DNA of 64,000 nucleotides. Source: Acidobacteriota bacterium (GTDB lineage: Bacteria; Acidobacteriota; Blastocatellia; Pyrinomonadales; Pyrinomonadaceae). Positions 18,330-25,778 of this stretch are shown piece after piece. Every line of letters starts with the position of its first letter. Position 1 is the stretch's first letter. Both the position numbers and the translations under genes were made by a program. The notes beneath the pieces are model-generated. The model saw only the letters and a list, made by a program, of their open reading frames with translations, had not been told where the DNA came from and searched no databases. The DNA is taken from positions 372,001 through 436,000 of the forward strand of contig JADJBB010000025.1 of the NCBI GenBank assembly GCA_016703965.1, read 5' to 3'.

Positions 18330-19037
18330 CTATTTCATCTCCGTTTGTTTCCCCATCAATTCCTTGATCTTTGATCTCAAAATGTCACTCATCTTCCAAG
18401 AAATACGAGCCTCGCTGTCATATACGCCGACGATGAGCTGAATCTCGGCTACGTCGGATGGCAGTAACGGTATTTTCTTCTCATCAACTAATGGGAATAC
18501 AACCCAAAATACATCGTACTCATAGTTCCTTCCGAACAATCCGGCCAATGCAGGTGTTTTTCGCAAGTGCGGAGCCTTCACACCCGGAATCGCCCCTGGC
18601 CGTCCCGGTGCCAGGCCTTTTGGTTGTAGGTACGCTCTCCAATCTAAGGGAACTACGCCCGAGCCCTCGGTTGGGTCAATTTCGATCATTATCACCAAAT
18701 CGCCCGCGTTTTCCGCGTCTTCTACGAGACGACGGGTCTGATCATCACTCAACCGCTCTTTGAGCTGTCTGACCCTTGCAGCAGCTCGAATCACTTCAGG
18801 CGTCATCAAGGTCGCGCGCATGCGGTAGTTAATTGCTTTGTTCGTGCTTATTATTCGTGTATCGAACAAGCCACCGGCACGACCATTTTCTCTGGTGCTT
18901 TTTCCGATGTCTTCGGCTTGAGAAGCAGTCCAAGACAAGTAACTGTCCAACGTTACGGTAGCTTTCTGAGCACTAGCGGCGAGAGAACAAGTAACTATGA
19001 TGACGACCGATAATAAGGCATTTACGCGAGTGTTCAT
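18330..19037 (-). CDS. secreted protein of unknown function
   Basis: A 235-aa predicted exported protein with a signal peptide (ALLSVVIIVTCSLAASAQ). The mature part has a helical N-terminal half (TPEVIRAAARVRQLKERL) and a beta-rich C-terminal half (YEYDVFWVVFPLV, VAEIQLIVGVYDSEARISW). I recognise no family or catalytic motif. It is the first gene of a two-gene unit with the repeat protein at 17765-18328; an accessory role for that partner is possible but not shown. Confidence 0.65.
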   Translation of the reverse strand: MNTRVNALLSVVIIVTCSLAASAQKATVTLDSYLSWTASQAEDIGKSTRENGRAGGLFDTRIISTNKAINYRMRATLMTPEVIRAAARVRQLKERLSDDQTRRLVEDAENAGDLVIMIEIDPTEGSGVVPLDWRAYLQPKGLAPGRPGAIPGVKAPHLRKTPALAGLFGRNYEYDVFWVVFPLVDEKKIPLLPSDVAEIQLIVGVYDSEARISWKMSDILRSKIKELMGKQTEMK

Positions 19038-19119
19038 GGGAATCTAATCTGAAAGGCGATTGCCTTATTTTACACACAACCAGTTAGCAGTCAAGTGTTA
19101 CACGAATGTAAACGAAGGC

Positions 19120-19848
19120 TCACGATAATGCCCGTTTCAGATAGTGGTTACGGCGATCTTGGTCCAGCTTCTCGATCGAATACCGCAGCAATACCCTCGG
19201 CATAGTTGCCGCAAACTTGTCTAAAAATGCGAGTAAACCTGACCGGTTAACTTCGCCCGCCGCCCGGAGCATCCAGCCGGTGCCTTTGTGGACAAGATCT
19301 TCCGGGTCATTTACCAGTATTTCCGCGATCGCGAAAGTGTCTTCGGTCTGCTTGAGCTTCAAGATGAAATGGGCTGTCGCGACAATTGCTGTTCGGCGTT
19401 CCCAGAGGTTTGCTGAGCCGGCGAGGTCGTAGAGAATATCCCGCGGTTTGTCGGCTAAGTAATTGCCGACGACGTAGTAGGCGGCGAGATCGACGAGATC
19501 CCAATTATTGATGCGGTCGTGGCGGCGGAGATAGAGTTCGTAGAGTTCCTTGAGCCGATCCTCAGTGCATTTTTTGCCCTTCGCCGACTGGCCCATGATG
19601 CTCATAGCTCCGACGCGCATCTCATGTATCGGGCTCTCAAGCAGCTTTTCGATCTCGCCAACCGGCATTTCACTGAACTCTTTCCCCAGCTCGAAGATAC
19701 TGCCCATTCGGACGCCGATAAAATAGTCGTCCGAGGTTTGATCGCTGCTAACGAATTTGAAATAGCGCTCGTGCTTTTTCAGCTCTTCGTCGGAGCGGAG
19801 AGCAAGAAGTTTCTCTGAGAAAGCTCGAGCGGTAAGTTTTGTTGCCAT
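19120..19848 (-). CDS. DNA alkylation repair protein (AlkD-like, HEAT-like repeats)
   Basis: A 242-aa all-helical protein matching the AlkC/AlkD DNA glycosylase superfamily, which excises positively charged alkylated bases. Family marks are the YFIGVRMGSIFELGKEF opening, INNWDLVDLAAYYVVGNYL, NLWERRTAIVATAHFI and VHKGTGWMLRAAGE segments, which include the conserved Trp and Asp near the DNA lesion site. The length is typical. It leads a run of small genes on the minus strand, in the same direction as the ArsR cluster. Confidence 0.88.
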   Translation of the reverse strand: MATKLTARAFSEKLLALRSDEELKKHERYFKFVSSDQTSDDYFIGVRMGSIFELGKEFSEMPVGEIEKLLESPIHEMRVGAMSIMGQSAKGKKCTEDRLKELYELYLRRHDRINNWDLVDLAAYYVVGNYLADKPRDILYDLAGSANLWERRTAIVATAHFILKLKQTEDTFAIAEILVNDPEDLVHKGTGWMLRAAGEVNRSGLLAFLDKFAATMPRVLLRYSIEKLDQDRRNHYLKRALS

Positions 19849-19857
19849 GAATAGGAT

Positions 19858-20343
19858 CTATTTTTTCCGCTCGATGGGAACCCAGATCTCTTCTTGAGCA
19901 TTTGGATCATCGTGGCGATAATCTGGCCCCATTAGATCGAAATGCGGTCGTTGGCCGACCTCAAATTCAGATTCCGGTATCCATTTGCCATGAATGAAAG
20001 CTGCTGTTGCCGCAAACTGGCTCGGCAGTCCGTGGTGAATAAAAACTGCGTACAAACCCGCCGGAACGATCAAAATGGACATCTGATCCGGGGGTTTTTC
20101 CTGATCTGAAACTTCGACCGCCGCCCATTTTTCGAATTTCGTCATTGGGGTGAAGTTCTCAAAATTGCTGCCTTTGTCAAAGATCTGCACGGAGTAAAAA
20201 TCCTGCGAGACGCGATTCGCGATCTCCTTTACCCGAGGTTTAAAGGCACTCCACAGTTCGAAAGTTCTGTTCTCGGCGTGCGAGGTGCGAATGTTCATCC
20301 CCACCAAGCACAGTTCATTGATCTCAACTATTTTTGGTTCCAT
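19858..20343 (-). CDS. GyrI-like/AraC effector-binding domain protein
   Basis: A 161-aa single-domain protein with the GyrI-like SOUL-type small-molecule-binding fold: PKIVEINELCLVGMNIRTS, LWSAFKPRVKEI, KWAAVEVSD, IPAG-like ILIVPAGLYAVFIHHG and the C-terminal HFDLMGPDYRHDDPNAQEEIWVPI. No DNA-binding domain is attached, so it is a stand-alone ligand sensor or drug-binding protein. It lies 9 bp from the AlkD-like gene and 3 bp from the DUF1801 gene, so these are probably cotranscribed. Confidence 0.8.
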   Translation of the reverse strand: MEPKIVEINELCLVGMNIRTSHAENRTFELWSAFKPRVKEIANRVSQDFYSVQIFDKGSNFENFTPMTKFEKWAAVEVSDQEKPPDQMSILIVPAGLYAVFIHHGLPSQFAATAAFIHGKWIPESEFEVGQRPHFDLMGPDYRHDDPNAQEEIWVPIERKK

Positions 20344-20346
20344 ATT

Positions 20347-20742
20347 TCAAGCAGCGGCGATCCATAGCCTCACAACGTCACGCAACTTTGTCTCATTCTC
20401 CAGAACTTCTGCCAAACTCGCAAATTGCATCGTTGCACGGTCATCAGTGATCCATTTTAGCAGGTCGGTCGGGTCGTCGATGAGGCGGCCGCGGCCGCTG
20501 CTGTCCTTGACCTTGGCTCCGCGGTGGAAGATCAGCAAGACGTGGCTGTCACGCACGTTGAAGGTGACGCGGTCGTCTCCGCCGTGGACGAAACTCGGAC
20601 CTTTCCATTTGATCTGTTCCGTTATGGTGTCGTCGGAGCTGAGAATGATCTCGCGTATCTTGGCCATCGCGCTTTTTAGCGGATGATCGAGACTAGTGAA
20701 AAAATCAGCGACCTGCTCAGGGCCGGAACGTTTTGGCGGCAT
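20347..20742 (-). CDS. DUF1801-family protein
   Basis: A 131-aa protein of the DUF1801/YdhG fold (related to the frataxin-like iron-chaperone superfamily). Marks are the helix HPLKSAMAKIREIILSSDD, EQIKWKGPSFVHGG and VLLIFHRGAKVKDSSGRGRL. The function of this group is not established. It is upstream of the GyrI-like gene on the same strand. Confidence 0.75.
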   Translation of the reverse strand: MPPKRSGPEQVADFFTSLDHPLKSAMAKIREIILSSDDTITEQIKWKGPSFVHGGDDRVTFNVRDSHVLLIFHRGAKVKDSSGRGRLIDDPTDLLKWITDDRATMQFASLAEVLENETKLRDVVRLWIAAA

Positions 20743-20780
20743 AATTTATCTCTATCGGCGAATGCTCGCTCCGCGGCACA

Positions 20781-20896
20781 AGCTCGCGCGTGAGCAAGGG
20801 CGATTCATACAACTCGAGCTTCAAAAATACTCACGTGCAGAGACGTAAAAATATCCATCTTGAGTGAGACGCCCTTGCTCACGCGCGGGCTTTTGC
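20781..20896. repeat. REP-like inverted pair, family AGCCCGCGCGTGAGCAAGGGC
   Basis: GCTCGCGCGTGAGCAAGGGC near 20782 faces GCCCTTGCTCACGCGCGGGC at 20871-20890, enclosing about 70 nt. Related copies occur at 27199, 35114-35233 and 38366-38457. It lies between two minus-strand genes and could form a large hairpin in their transcript. Confidence 0.7.
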
Positions 20897-20901
20897 AACG
20901 G

Positions 20902-21363
20902 TTATCCAGTAGCGGCGGTTTCGAGATCGGCGATGATTATCTTCTTCATTTTGAACATCGCTTCCATCACACGGCCGGCTTTGGCACGGTCGGGGTCATT
21001 CAGGTTCTGCATCAGCATCGTTGGGGTGACCTGCCATGAAACTCCAAACTTGTCCTTTAACCAGCCGCACGCCTGCTCTTCGCCGCCTTCGCTAAGTTTG
21101 TCGTAATAGTGGTCGACCTCGTCCTGCGTGTCTGCGGCGATCATCAGTGAGATGCCCTGCGAGAACACGAAATTCGGATGCGGGCCGGCGTTGTAGCAAT
21201 TGTATCGCTGGCCACTGATCTCGAACGAGCCGCCCGCGACCTTGCCATCAGGCGTCGGCATCGTCGAAATAATGCGGCTGTTTGGGAAAACCGAGGTGTA
21301 GAGATTCATCGCTTCCTCAGCCTGATCGTTGAACATCAGGAATGTGGTTATCTTTTGGCTCAT
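20902..21363 (-). CDS. VOC family protein (PhnB-like)
   Basis: A 153-aa PhnB-like member of the vicinal oxygen chelate superfamily. Marks are ITTFLMFNDQAEEAMNLYTSVFPNSRI, FEISGQRYNCYNAGPHPNF, SLMIAADTQDEVDHYYDKLSEGG and CGWLKDKFGVSWQVTPTML. PhnB-like proteins were once called ubiquinone methyltransferases, but most have no proven activity. Its ATG overlaps the TGA of the upstream DUF1801 gene by 4 bp (ATGA), implying translational coupling. Confidence 0.88.
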   Translation of the reverse strand: MSQKITTFLMFNDQAEEAMNLYTSVFPNSRIISTMPTPDGKVAGGSFEISGQRYNCYNAGPHPNFVFSQGISLMIAADTQDEVDHYYDKLSEGGEEQACGWLKDKFGVSWQVTPTMLMQNLNDPDRAKAGRVMEAMFKMKKIIIADLETAATG

Positions 21364-21722
21364 TTCTTTTTCTTCTCCAAATTTTGTTCAACGCGAAACT
21401 TCACGATCCGCGTTACTAACTCGAGCGGCAAAGGCTCGCCGAAAGGGAATTGGACCGTTCCTTTTGAAGTTTTGTATCCGGCAAGCTCGTCCGCAAACGC
21501 CGCGATGCCGCCGGCTCCGGGATAGAAGCCGATGTGTTTCGTGAACGCCGCGAAATGGACGAGCATTCCGTCCAGCTTATATGACGGTATCGCGTAGCTG
21601 ATCGTCTCCTCGGCATTCGGAGCGGCTGCACAGATCGTTTTTCGCATCTGTCCCAGCAGCTCGCGGATCTCGGGCTCGAACTGCTCGATATATTTGTCTA
21701 CGTTTTCAGCGGCTTTCTGCAT
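21360..21722 (-). CDS. DUF1801/YdhG-family protein
   Basis: A 120-aa protein of the DUF1801 fold: VDKYIEQFEPEIRELLGQMRKTI, AEETISYAIPSYKLDG, VHFAAFTKHIGFYPG and GTVQFPFGEPLPLELV. This subgroup resembles the Bacillus YdhG/Fra frataxin-like iron chaperone, though the role is unproven here. It is translationally coupled to the VOC gene and is a second, diverged DUF1801 copy in the same cluster. Confidence 0.85.
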   Translation of the reverse strand: MQKAAENVDKYIEQFEPEIRELLGQMRKTICAAAPNAEETISYAIPSYKLDGMLVHFAAFTKHIGFYPGAGGIAAFADELAGYKTSKGTVQFPFGEPLPLELVTRIVKFRVEQNLEKKKK

Positions 21723-21788
21723 ATGATCTCCAGCTTGGAGACGGTTCTATTGCCCGTGTCTTCTCCCAGTTTTTGCGATTTCGTTAGC

Positions 21789-21840
21789 CTTCTTTGCGTC
21801 TTTTGCGTTGAAATAGCTTTTTAACGCAAAAGACGCGAAG
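21789..21840. repeat. CGCAAAAGACGC-type inverted repeat
   Basis: CTTCTTTGCGTCTTTTGCG near 21789 faces AACGCAAAAGACGCGAAG at 21823-21840 across a 13-nt loop. It is the second copy of the CGCAAAGACGC family and sits in the gap between two minus-strand genes. Confidence 0.65.
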
Positions 21841-21896
21841 TACGCAAAAGCAAGACGAAAATGGAAACCGGCCCGTGACAATTGACGAGATGATCG

Positions 21897-22409
21897 TCAT
21901 GCTGCCGCAGATCCATTTGCGGTCGCCGCGGATAGATCTCCAAGGATAGCATCGAGCTTATCGTAGCCGTCACTGACGCCGCGTTCCATGCCGGATTGGA
22001 CCATTCCGTCGCGATCGGCAACCGAGAAAAAGACCGATTGGTGCACCACGCGGCTGCGGCCGTTCGGTAGCTCTTCGAAGGTTGTTTTGCCCAAGATCAC
22101 GTGTCCGCGTTCCGGCAGCCCGTCAAATTCGAAAGTCCCAATGAATCGCTCCGGAGCGGCGACCTCGTGATAGCACCCGAAAAATGCGTATTTATGCTCA
22201 TCACGTTCATGCGTGTACTTGTACGTACCACCCTCGCGGCAATCCCAATGCTCGATCGTCATCGTCATCCCGTGCGGCCCGACCCATTGAACGTACAATT
22301 CCGGATCAGTGTGTGCTTTGAAAACAAGCTCTCGCGGAGCGTCAAATTCGCGGGTGATAAATAGTTCCTGCCTGCCAGGCTCGGCTGTGACTGTGGTTTT
22401 GTTTGGCAT
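21897..22409 (-). CDS. SRPBCC/AHSA1-family protein
   Basis: A 170-aa START-like protein of the activator-of-Hsp90-ATPase (AHSA1) group: LFITREFDAPRELVFKAHTDPELYVQW, MTIEHWDCREGGTYKY, FFGCYHEVAAPERFIGTFEF, TFEELPNGRSRVV and the C-terminal DGYDKLDAIL helix. These proteins are very often encoded with an ArsR regulator, as here, and their ligand is unknown. The last residues (SAATANGSAAA) are low complexity. Confidence 0.88.
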   Translation of the reverse strand: MPNKTTVTAEPGRQELFITREFDAPRELVFKAHTDPELYVQWVGPHGMTMTIEHWDCREGGTYKYTHERDEHKYAFFGCYHEVAAPERFIGTFEFDGLPERGHVILGKTTFEELPNGRSRVVHQSVFFSVADRDGMVQSGMERGVSDGYDKLDAILGDLSAATANGSAAA

Positions 22410-22478
22410 TGCGTGTGTTCTCCTAAAGATATTGCTTCAAACTAGAGATCATTCTTTGACATGATCTCCGGTTTCGAT

Positions 22479-22597
22479 CAATTGCCTCCACCTTTAGGTG
22501 GAGGTGGAATTCAAATTGTGTCTTGGCTTTAGCGAAACATTTGGCTAAAGCTATAGCCCTTCTGCCAGTTATCCTCCAGCTTAAGCTGGAGGCAATT
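22479..22597. repeat. composite intergenic repeat with GCCTCC ends
   Basis: AATTGCCTCC at 22479 and GGAGGCAATT at 22588-22597 bound three hairpins: CCTCCACC/GGTGGAGG at 22485-22504, GGCTTTAGC/GCTAAAGC in the middle, and the perfect palindrome CCTCCAGCTTAAGCTGGAGG at 22573-22592. It lies between the ArsR and AHSA1 genes, directly after the ArsR stop. Confidence 0.6.
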
Positions 22598-23001
22598 CAT
22601 CCCGAACTTAAATTATTGTCGATACCTCGCCGTACTTGATGCGGGCTTAGTCTATTCCTCAGTAAACGGCAGCATTGGAGCAGCAGCCGCTTGTTCTTTT
22701 TCAAGGTTTCCAGCAATTTGTCGAGACGCTGAAACTCCTGCTCTTTAGCCGCCGAGAATTGTTTGATCCATTTTTCAAGCTTTTTCATCGGTTCCGGGTT
22801 TATGTAATAGATCCGCTGCTGTGCCCGCTTCTCGACCCGCACCAGCTTAGCCTCCCGCAGCACCTTCAAATGCTGCGAAATCGCCGGCGGACTCGCCGCA
22901 AACCCGCGATAAATATCCGTCGCCGACATGTTCCCATTCGCGACAAGCCTCTCAAGGATGATTCGCCTCGTTGGTTCGGCAAGTGCGGTGAATGTGTCCA
23001 T
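22597..23001 (-). CDS. ArsR-family winged-helix transcriptional regulator
   Basis: A 134-aa repressor-like protein. The winged helix (about 5-80) shows FTALAEPTRRIILERL, the recognition helix in SPPAISQHLKVLREAKLVRVE and the wing KRAQQRIYYI. No CxC metal site is visible, so it belongs to the non-metal ArsR branch usually paired with AHSA1 proteins. The C-terminal 25 residues after LLETLKKN are unlike the family and run into a repeat, so the tail may be recent. A perfect palindrome 20 bp upstream is the likely operator. Confidence 0.9.
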   Translation of the reverse strand: MDTFTALAEPTRRIILERLVANGNMSATDIYRGFAASPPAISQHLKVLREAKLVRVEKRAQQRIYYINPEPMKKLEKWIKQFSAAKEQEFQRLDKLLETLKKNKRLLLQCCRLLRNRLSPHQVRRGIDNNLSSG

Positions 23002-23020
23002 GTTTTTTATATTAAAGATA

Positions 23021-23036
23021 TGACTTAATTAAGTCA
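23021..23036. promoter_or_regulatory. palindromic operator, probably ArsR autoregulation
   Basis: TGACTTAATTAAGTCA is a perfect 16-bp palindrome located 20 bp upstream of the ArsR start codon. This size, position and symmetry fit a dimeric winged-helix repressor site overlapping its own promoter. Confidence 0.65.
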
Positions 23037-23134
23037 AGACGCAAATAAGAAGATAGTCGATTGACGATCCGGAGTACAGCGTTGGAAATTCACTTCCGAC
23101 CGAATCAGCGCGGAGATCAGCGAACGGTAAATGT

Positions 23135-24205
23135 TTATTTAGGTTTGGCGAATGCGTTGGCTTGTTTGCTTTTGACTTCGGCTATTCGTTTTTCGATTCG
23201 ATCCTTTACCGACGGGTCGTATTCAAGACATTCCTTGAGATCGGCTAAGGCTTCCTGATATTTGCCGAGGGTTGTAAAGAGAGTTGATCGTTCGAATAAT
23301 TGTGCGGCGATGCGACGCTTCATACCTTCGACAGCGAATGGAGCTACAGGAGGAGTTGTTTCTGGAAGGAATGGTTTTTTCGAAAATACAATCATTTTCG
23401 AAAGATCGGCGATCGCTTCCGCAAGACGTCCGGTTTTTCGATAGGCATCGTAGCGTGGCTTAAGAGAATTCTCGTCTTCGTAAAGTTCAACGCCCTTCGT
23501 CAGATCCTCGATCGCTAGATCCATGTTTCCCATTCGCTCGTGAGCCGCAGCTCGGGAGCGGTAGATACCTCGGAGATCCAGCATCGAATGGCCTTCCATA
23601 CCAGTGCCTTTCTCCTTGATGATCTTAGGTTTAAGTTCATCGATGATGACCTGATACAGTTCTAGAGCCTTTTTGTCATCTCCTAACCTTGAGATCATGT
23701 TGGCTCGATTGTTTTGGTAAGAAGTTTCGGTTGGATCGAGTTCTGCCGCTCGAGACATGTCGGCAAAGGCTCCGAGTGTATCCCCGAGGCATGATCTCGC
23801 CATTCCCCGGCTCCCATAAACTGAAGCACTGCCTGAGGAAGTCGCAAGAAATGCGTCGATGAACCCTAGATTTCGCTCACAATCTTCGCGCGATCCTGTC
23901 TGCAGCACACGCACTGCCAAGAGAAGCGTTTTTTCACTACCCGGGTCGAGCTGGATAGCAAATTCTGCGTCTTTCCTGGCATTCGCCTGATCTTTCGCCA
24001 TCCGGTAAATGTTTGCTCGAGCAATATAACGACTCGGATTTTTGGGCTCGATAGCAATTTCTTTTCCGATCTCCGCGATCGCCTCGCCGAGCTTGTTCTC
24101 CCTCATCAGCTCAAATGCCCTGAGAGCGATCTCGTCAGTCGCGGTCTGCGCAAATGTGTTTTGAGAGATCAGGAGTAGAAATAGAAGGAGCGTTGCGATT
24201 TTCAT
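23135..24205 (-). CDS. secreted TPR protein (paralogue 1)
   Basis: A 356-aa exported protein with a signal peptide (MKIATLLLFLLLISQNTFAQ), then tetratricopeptide repeats over about 25-350 (ALRAFELMRENKLGEAIAEI, SRYIARANIYRMAKDQANA, SVYGSRGMARSCLGDTLGAF, SYQNNRANMISRLGDDKKAL). TPRs bind other proteins; no enzyme domain is present. It shares length, layout and the VIIDEL segment with the adjacent upstream gene 34 bp away, indicating an old tandem duplication. It is the second gene of the pair. Confidence 0.85.
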   Translation of the reverse strand: MKIATLLLFLLLISQNTFAQTATDEIALRAFELMRENKLGEAIAEIGKEIAIEPKNPSRYIARANIYRMAKDQANARKDAEFAIQLDPGSEKTLLLAVRVLQTGSREDCERNLGFIDAFLATSSGSASVYGSRGMARSCLGDTLGAFADMSRAAELDPTETSYQNNRANMISRLGDDKKALELYQVIIDELKPKIIKEKGTGMEGHSMLDLRGIYRSRAAAHERMGNMDLAIEDLTKGVELYEDENSLKPRYDAYRKTGRLAEAIADLSKMIVFSKKPFLPETTPPVAPFAVEGMKRRIAAQLFERSTLFTTLGKYQEALADLKECLEYDPSVKDRIEKRIAEVKSKQANAFAKPK

Positions 24206-24239
24206 ACTGTTGGCGTTCGAAAGATTCAGGATCTTTCAG

Positions 24240-25307
24240 CTATTTGTTCATCATTTCTTTCACGGCAGCGATTTTTGCCTCGATAATCGCGGATACGTTT
24301 GGTCTAAGTGAATTGACTGTTTTATAGTCAGCGATGGCCTCATTGAACTTACCCATCAAAACAAAAATATCTGCTCGAAGCCAGTAAATTTCAGGCAGGG
24401 TTCTCATCGGAAACATGTTTTCGCTCCTCGTCAGATCGATCGCACGTTCGATATCGGAAACCGCTTCGGCGTACATTTTACGCTCTCTGTATGCATATGC
24501 CCGAGTCAAAAGATAATTCAATGGGAAAATTTCTACAGCGCGGCCGAGATCAGCGAGTTCAGCCTCTTTATTACCGATCTTTTTATGAAAGGCTGCTCGC
24601 TCAGCGAAGGCTAACGCCAGAATGTTTTTGGGGAAAACCTGGTACGAATACCGTGACGGCGGAGTAGCGGGCATCTGAGCCTCGAGTTCATCGATAACCT
24701 TTTGGTAGAGCACTTCGGCGTTATCCGTGTTCTTAAATATTCTTAAGTAATTTAATTTATCGTACCAATAGGAACGGTTTTGGGGAGCCATCGTCGAAGC
24801 TAAAGATACATCATCAAATGCCCCTTGAGGATCACCGAGGCAGCTCTTTGCTTTGGCTCTCTCATTAAGTACCGCATCATTATTTGGATGTTTCGCGAGA
24901 TAGTTGGAAGACATCGTGATGACATTCTTGCATCCATCTTTAAGTCTGCGAGAGGTGATTTGTGTAGCGACACGTATTAATACCGCCACATCTTCAGGAT
25001 CGGCCAGGAGAGCACGGTCGAATTCCCGCCGGGCACTGTCTTCTAAACCGGCCGCGAGATAATATTTCGCTCGGGCGATGAGAATATCTGCCTTTGCGCC
25101 GCCAATTGCCTTTGTAAGGGCTTTATTCAGTTGCGCGGCATTCGCGGGTGGTTGTATGGGACGATAGTATGGCTTGCCTTGGCTGACCTGTGCGGCTCTG
25201 TAGAACGGTCGCTTGGCGACGGCTGGCTTTTGTTTTGCCTTCGATTGAGCCGCGAGCGGGATCGCCGTGAGCAAAAGTAAGATCAGGAGGTGGGGAAGTC
25301 TCGCCAT
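24240..25307 (-). CDS. secreted TPR protein (paralogue 2)
   Basis: A 355-aa exported protein: signal peptide (LLILLLLTAIPLAAQ), a basic Tyr/Pro-rich stretch, then TPR-like repeats (LIARAKYYLAAGLEDSARREF, AVLNERAKAKSCLGDPQGAF, AFAERAAFHKKIGNKEAELADL, YAYRERKMYAEAVSDI). The core aligns with the downstream TPR gene (for example SCLGD followed by GAF and YQKVIDEL), so the two are paralogues in one unit. The partner is unknown. Confidence 0.85.
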   Translation of the reverse strand: MARLPHLLILLLLTAIPLAAQSKAKQKPAVAKRPFYRAAQVSQGKPYYRPIQPPANAAQLNKALTKAIGGAKADILIARAKYYLAAGLEDSARREFDRALLADPEDVAVLIRVATQITSRRLKDGCKNVITMSSNYLAKHPNNDAVLNERAKAKSCLGDPQGAFDDVSLASTMAPQNRSYWYDKLNYLRIFKNTDNAEVLYQKVIDELEAQMPATPPSRYSYQVFPKNILALAFAERAAFHKKIGNKEAELADLGRAVEIFPLNYLLTRAYAYRERKMYAEAVSDIERAIDLTRSENMFPMRTLPEIYWLRADIFVLMGKFNEAIADYKTVNSLRPNVSAIIEAKIAAVKEMMNK

Positions 25308-25489
25308 AAGCCATGCTCAATTTGGAAAGATTATACACCGCTTTGATGTCGTGACATCCAAAAAAGTAGCCTCGCCGATGTGGAATGGCGGAAATGCGGA
25401 AAATTGCAGCGGGATCATTAAAAGCGTTAGAGGCAGCCAGCGTGCATGAGGTTTTGGGCGACTAGACATGTGCGATAAGTCGAAGTTTT

Positions 25490-25727
25490 TTTGGTAAAAA
25501 TACGTTCGACCAATCAGCAAATTAACTCTACCAATCGGGCTGTTTGGGCCCGACAGAGGTGCCCGCATGTTCGACCAAACGGGCTGTTTTGCGCGGAGTT
25601 GCGAGTAAAAATGGGTGATTCACAAAAAGTGTGAAACGATTCACACTTTTTGAACCCCAAACCGGCCGACATAAGGAAAACACATTTTGGTTTCCCCCAA
25701 AATCGAGATCGTTGGTAAAGTCTGAGT
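25490..25727. repeat. composite intergenic element, copy B
   Basis: The 471-bp gap between the TPR pair and the aminotransferase holds ACGTTCGACCAATC, CTCTACCAATC 14 nt later, TTCGACCAAACGGGC, GGGTGATTCACA, AAAAAGTGTGAA at 25624-25635 facing TTCACACTTTTT at 25640-25651, and TTGGTAAAG. Order and wording match copy A at 8020-8182. Nothing else was seen in the gap apart from the aminotransferase terminator. Confidence 0.65.
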
Positions 25728-25738
25728 TTCCAAAGAAA

Positions 25739-25764
25739 AAAGGCTGGCCTCGCGGCCAGCCTTT
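25739..25764 (-). terminator. terminator of the aminotransferase gene
   Basis: AAAGGCTGGCC, loop TCGC, GGCCAGCCTTT. Read on the minus strand it ends in a run of T and lies 15 bp after the aminotransferase stop. Confidence 0.85.
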
Positions 25765-25778
25765 TCGATCCAGAAAGT

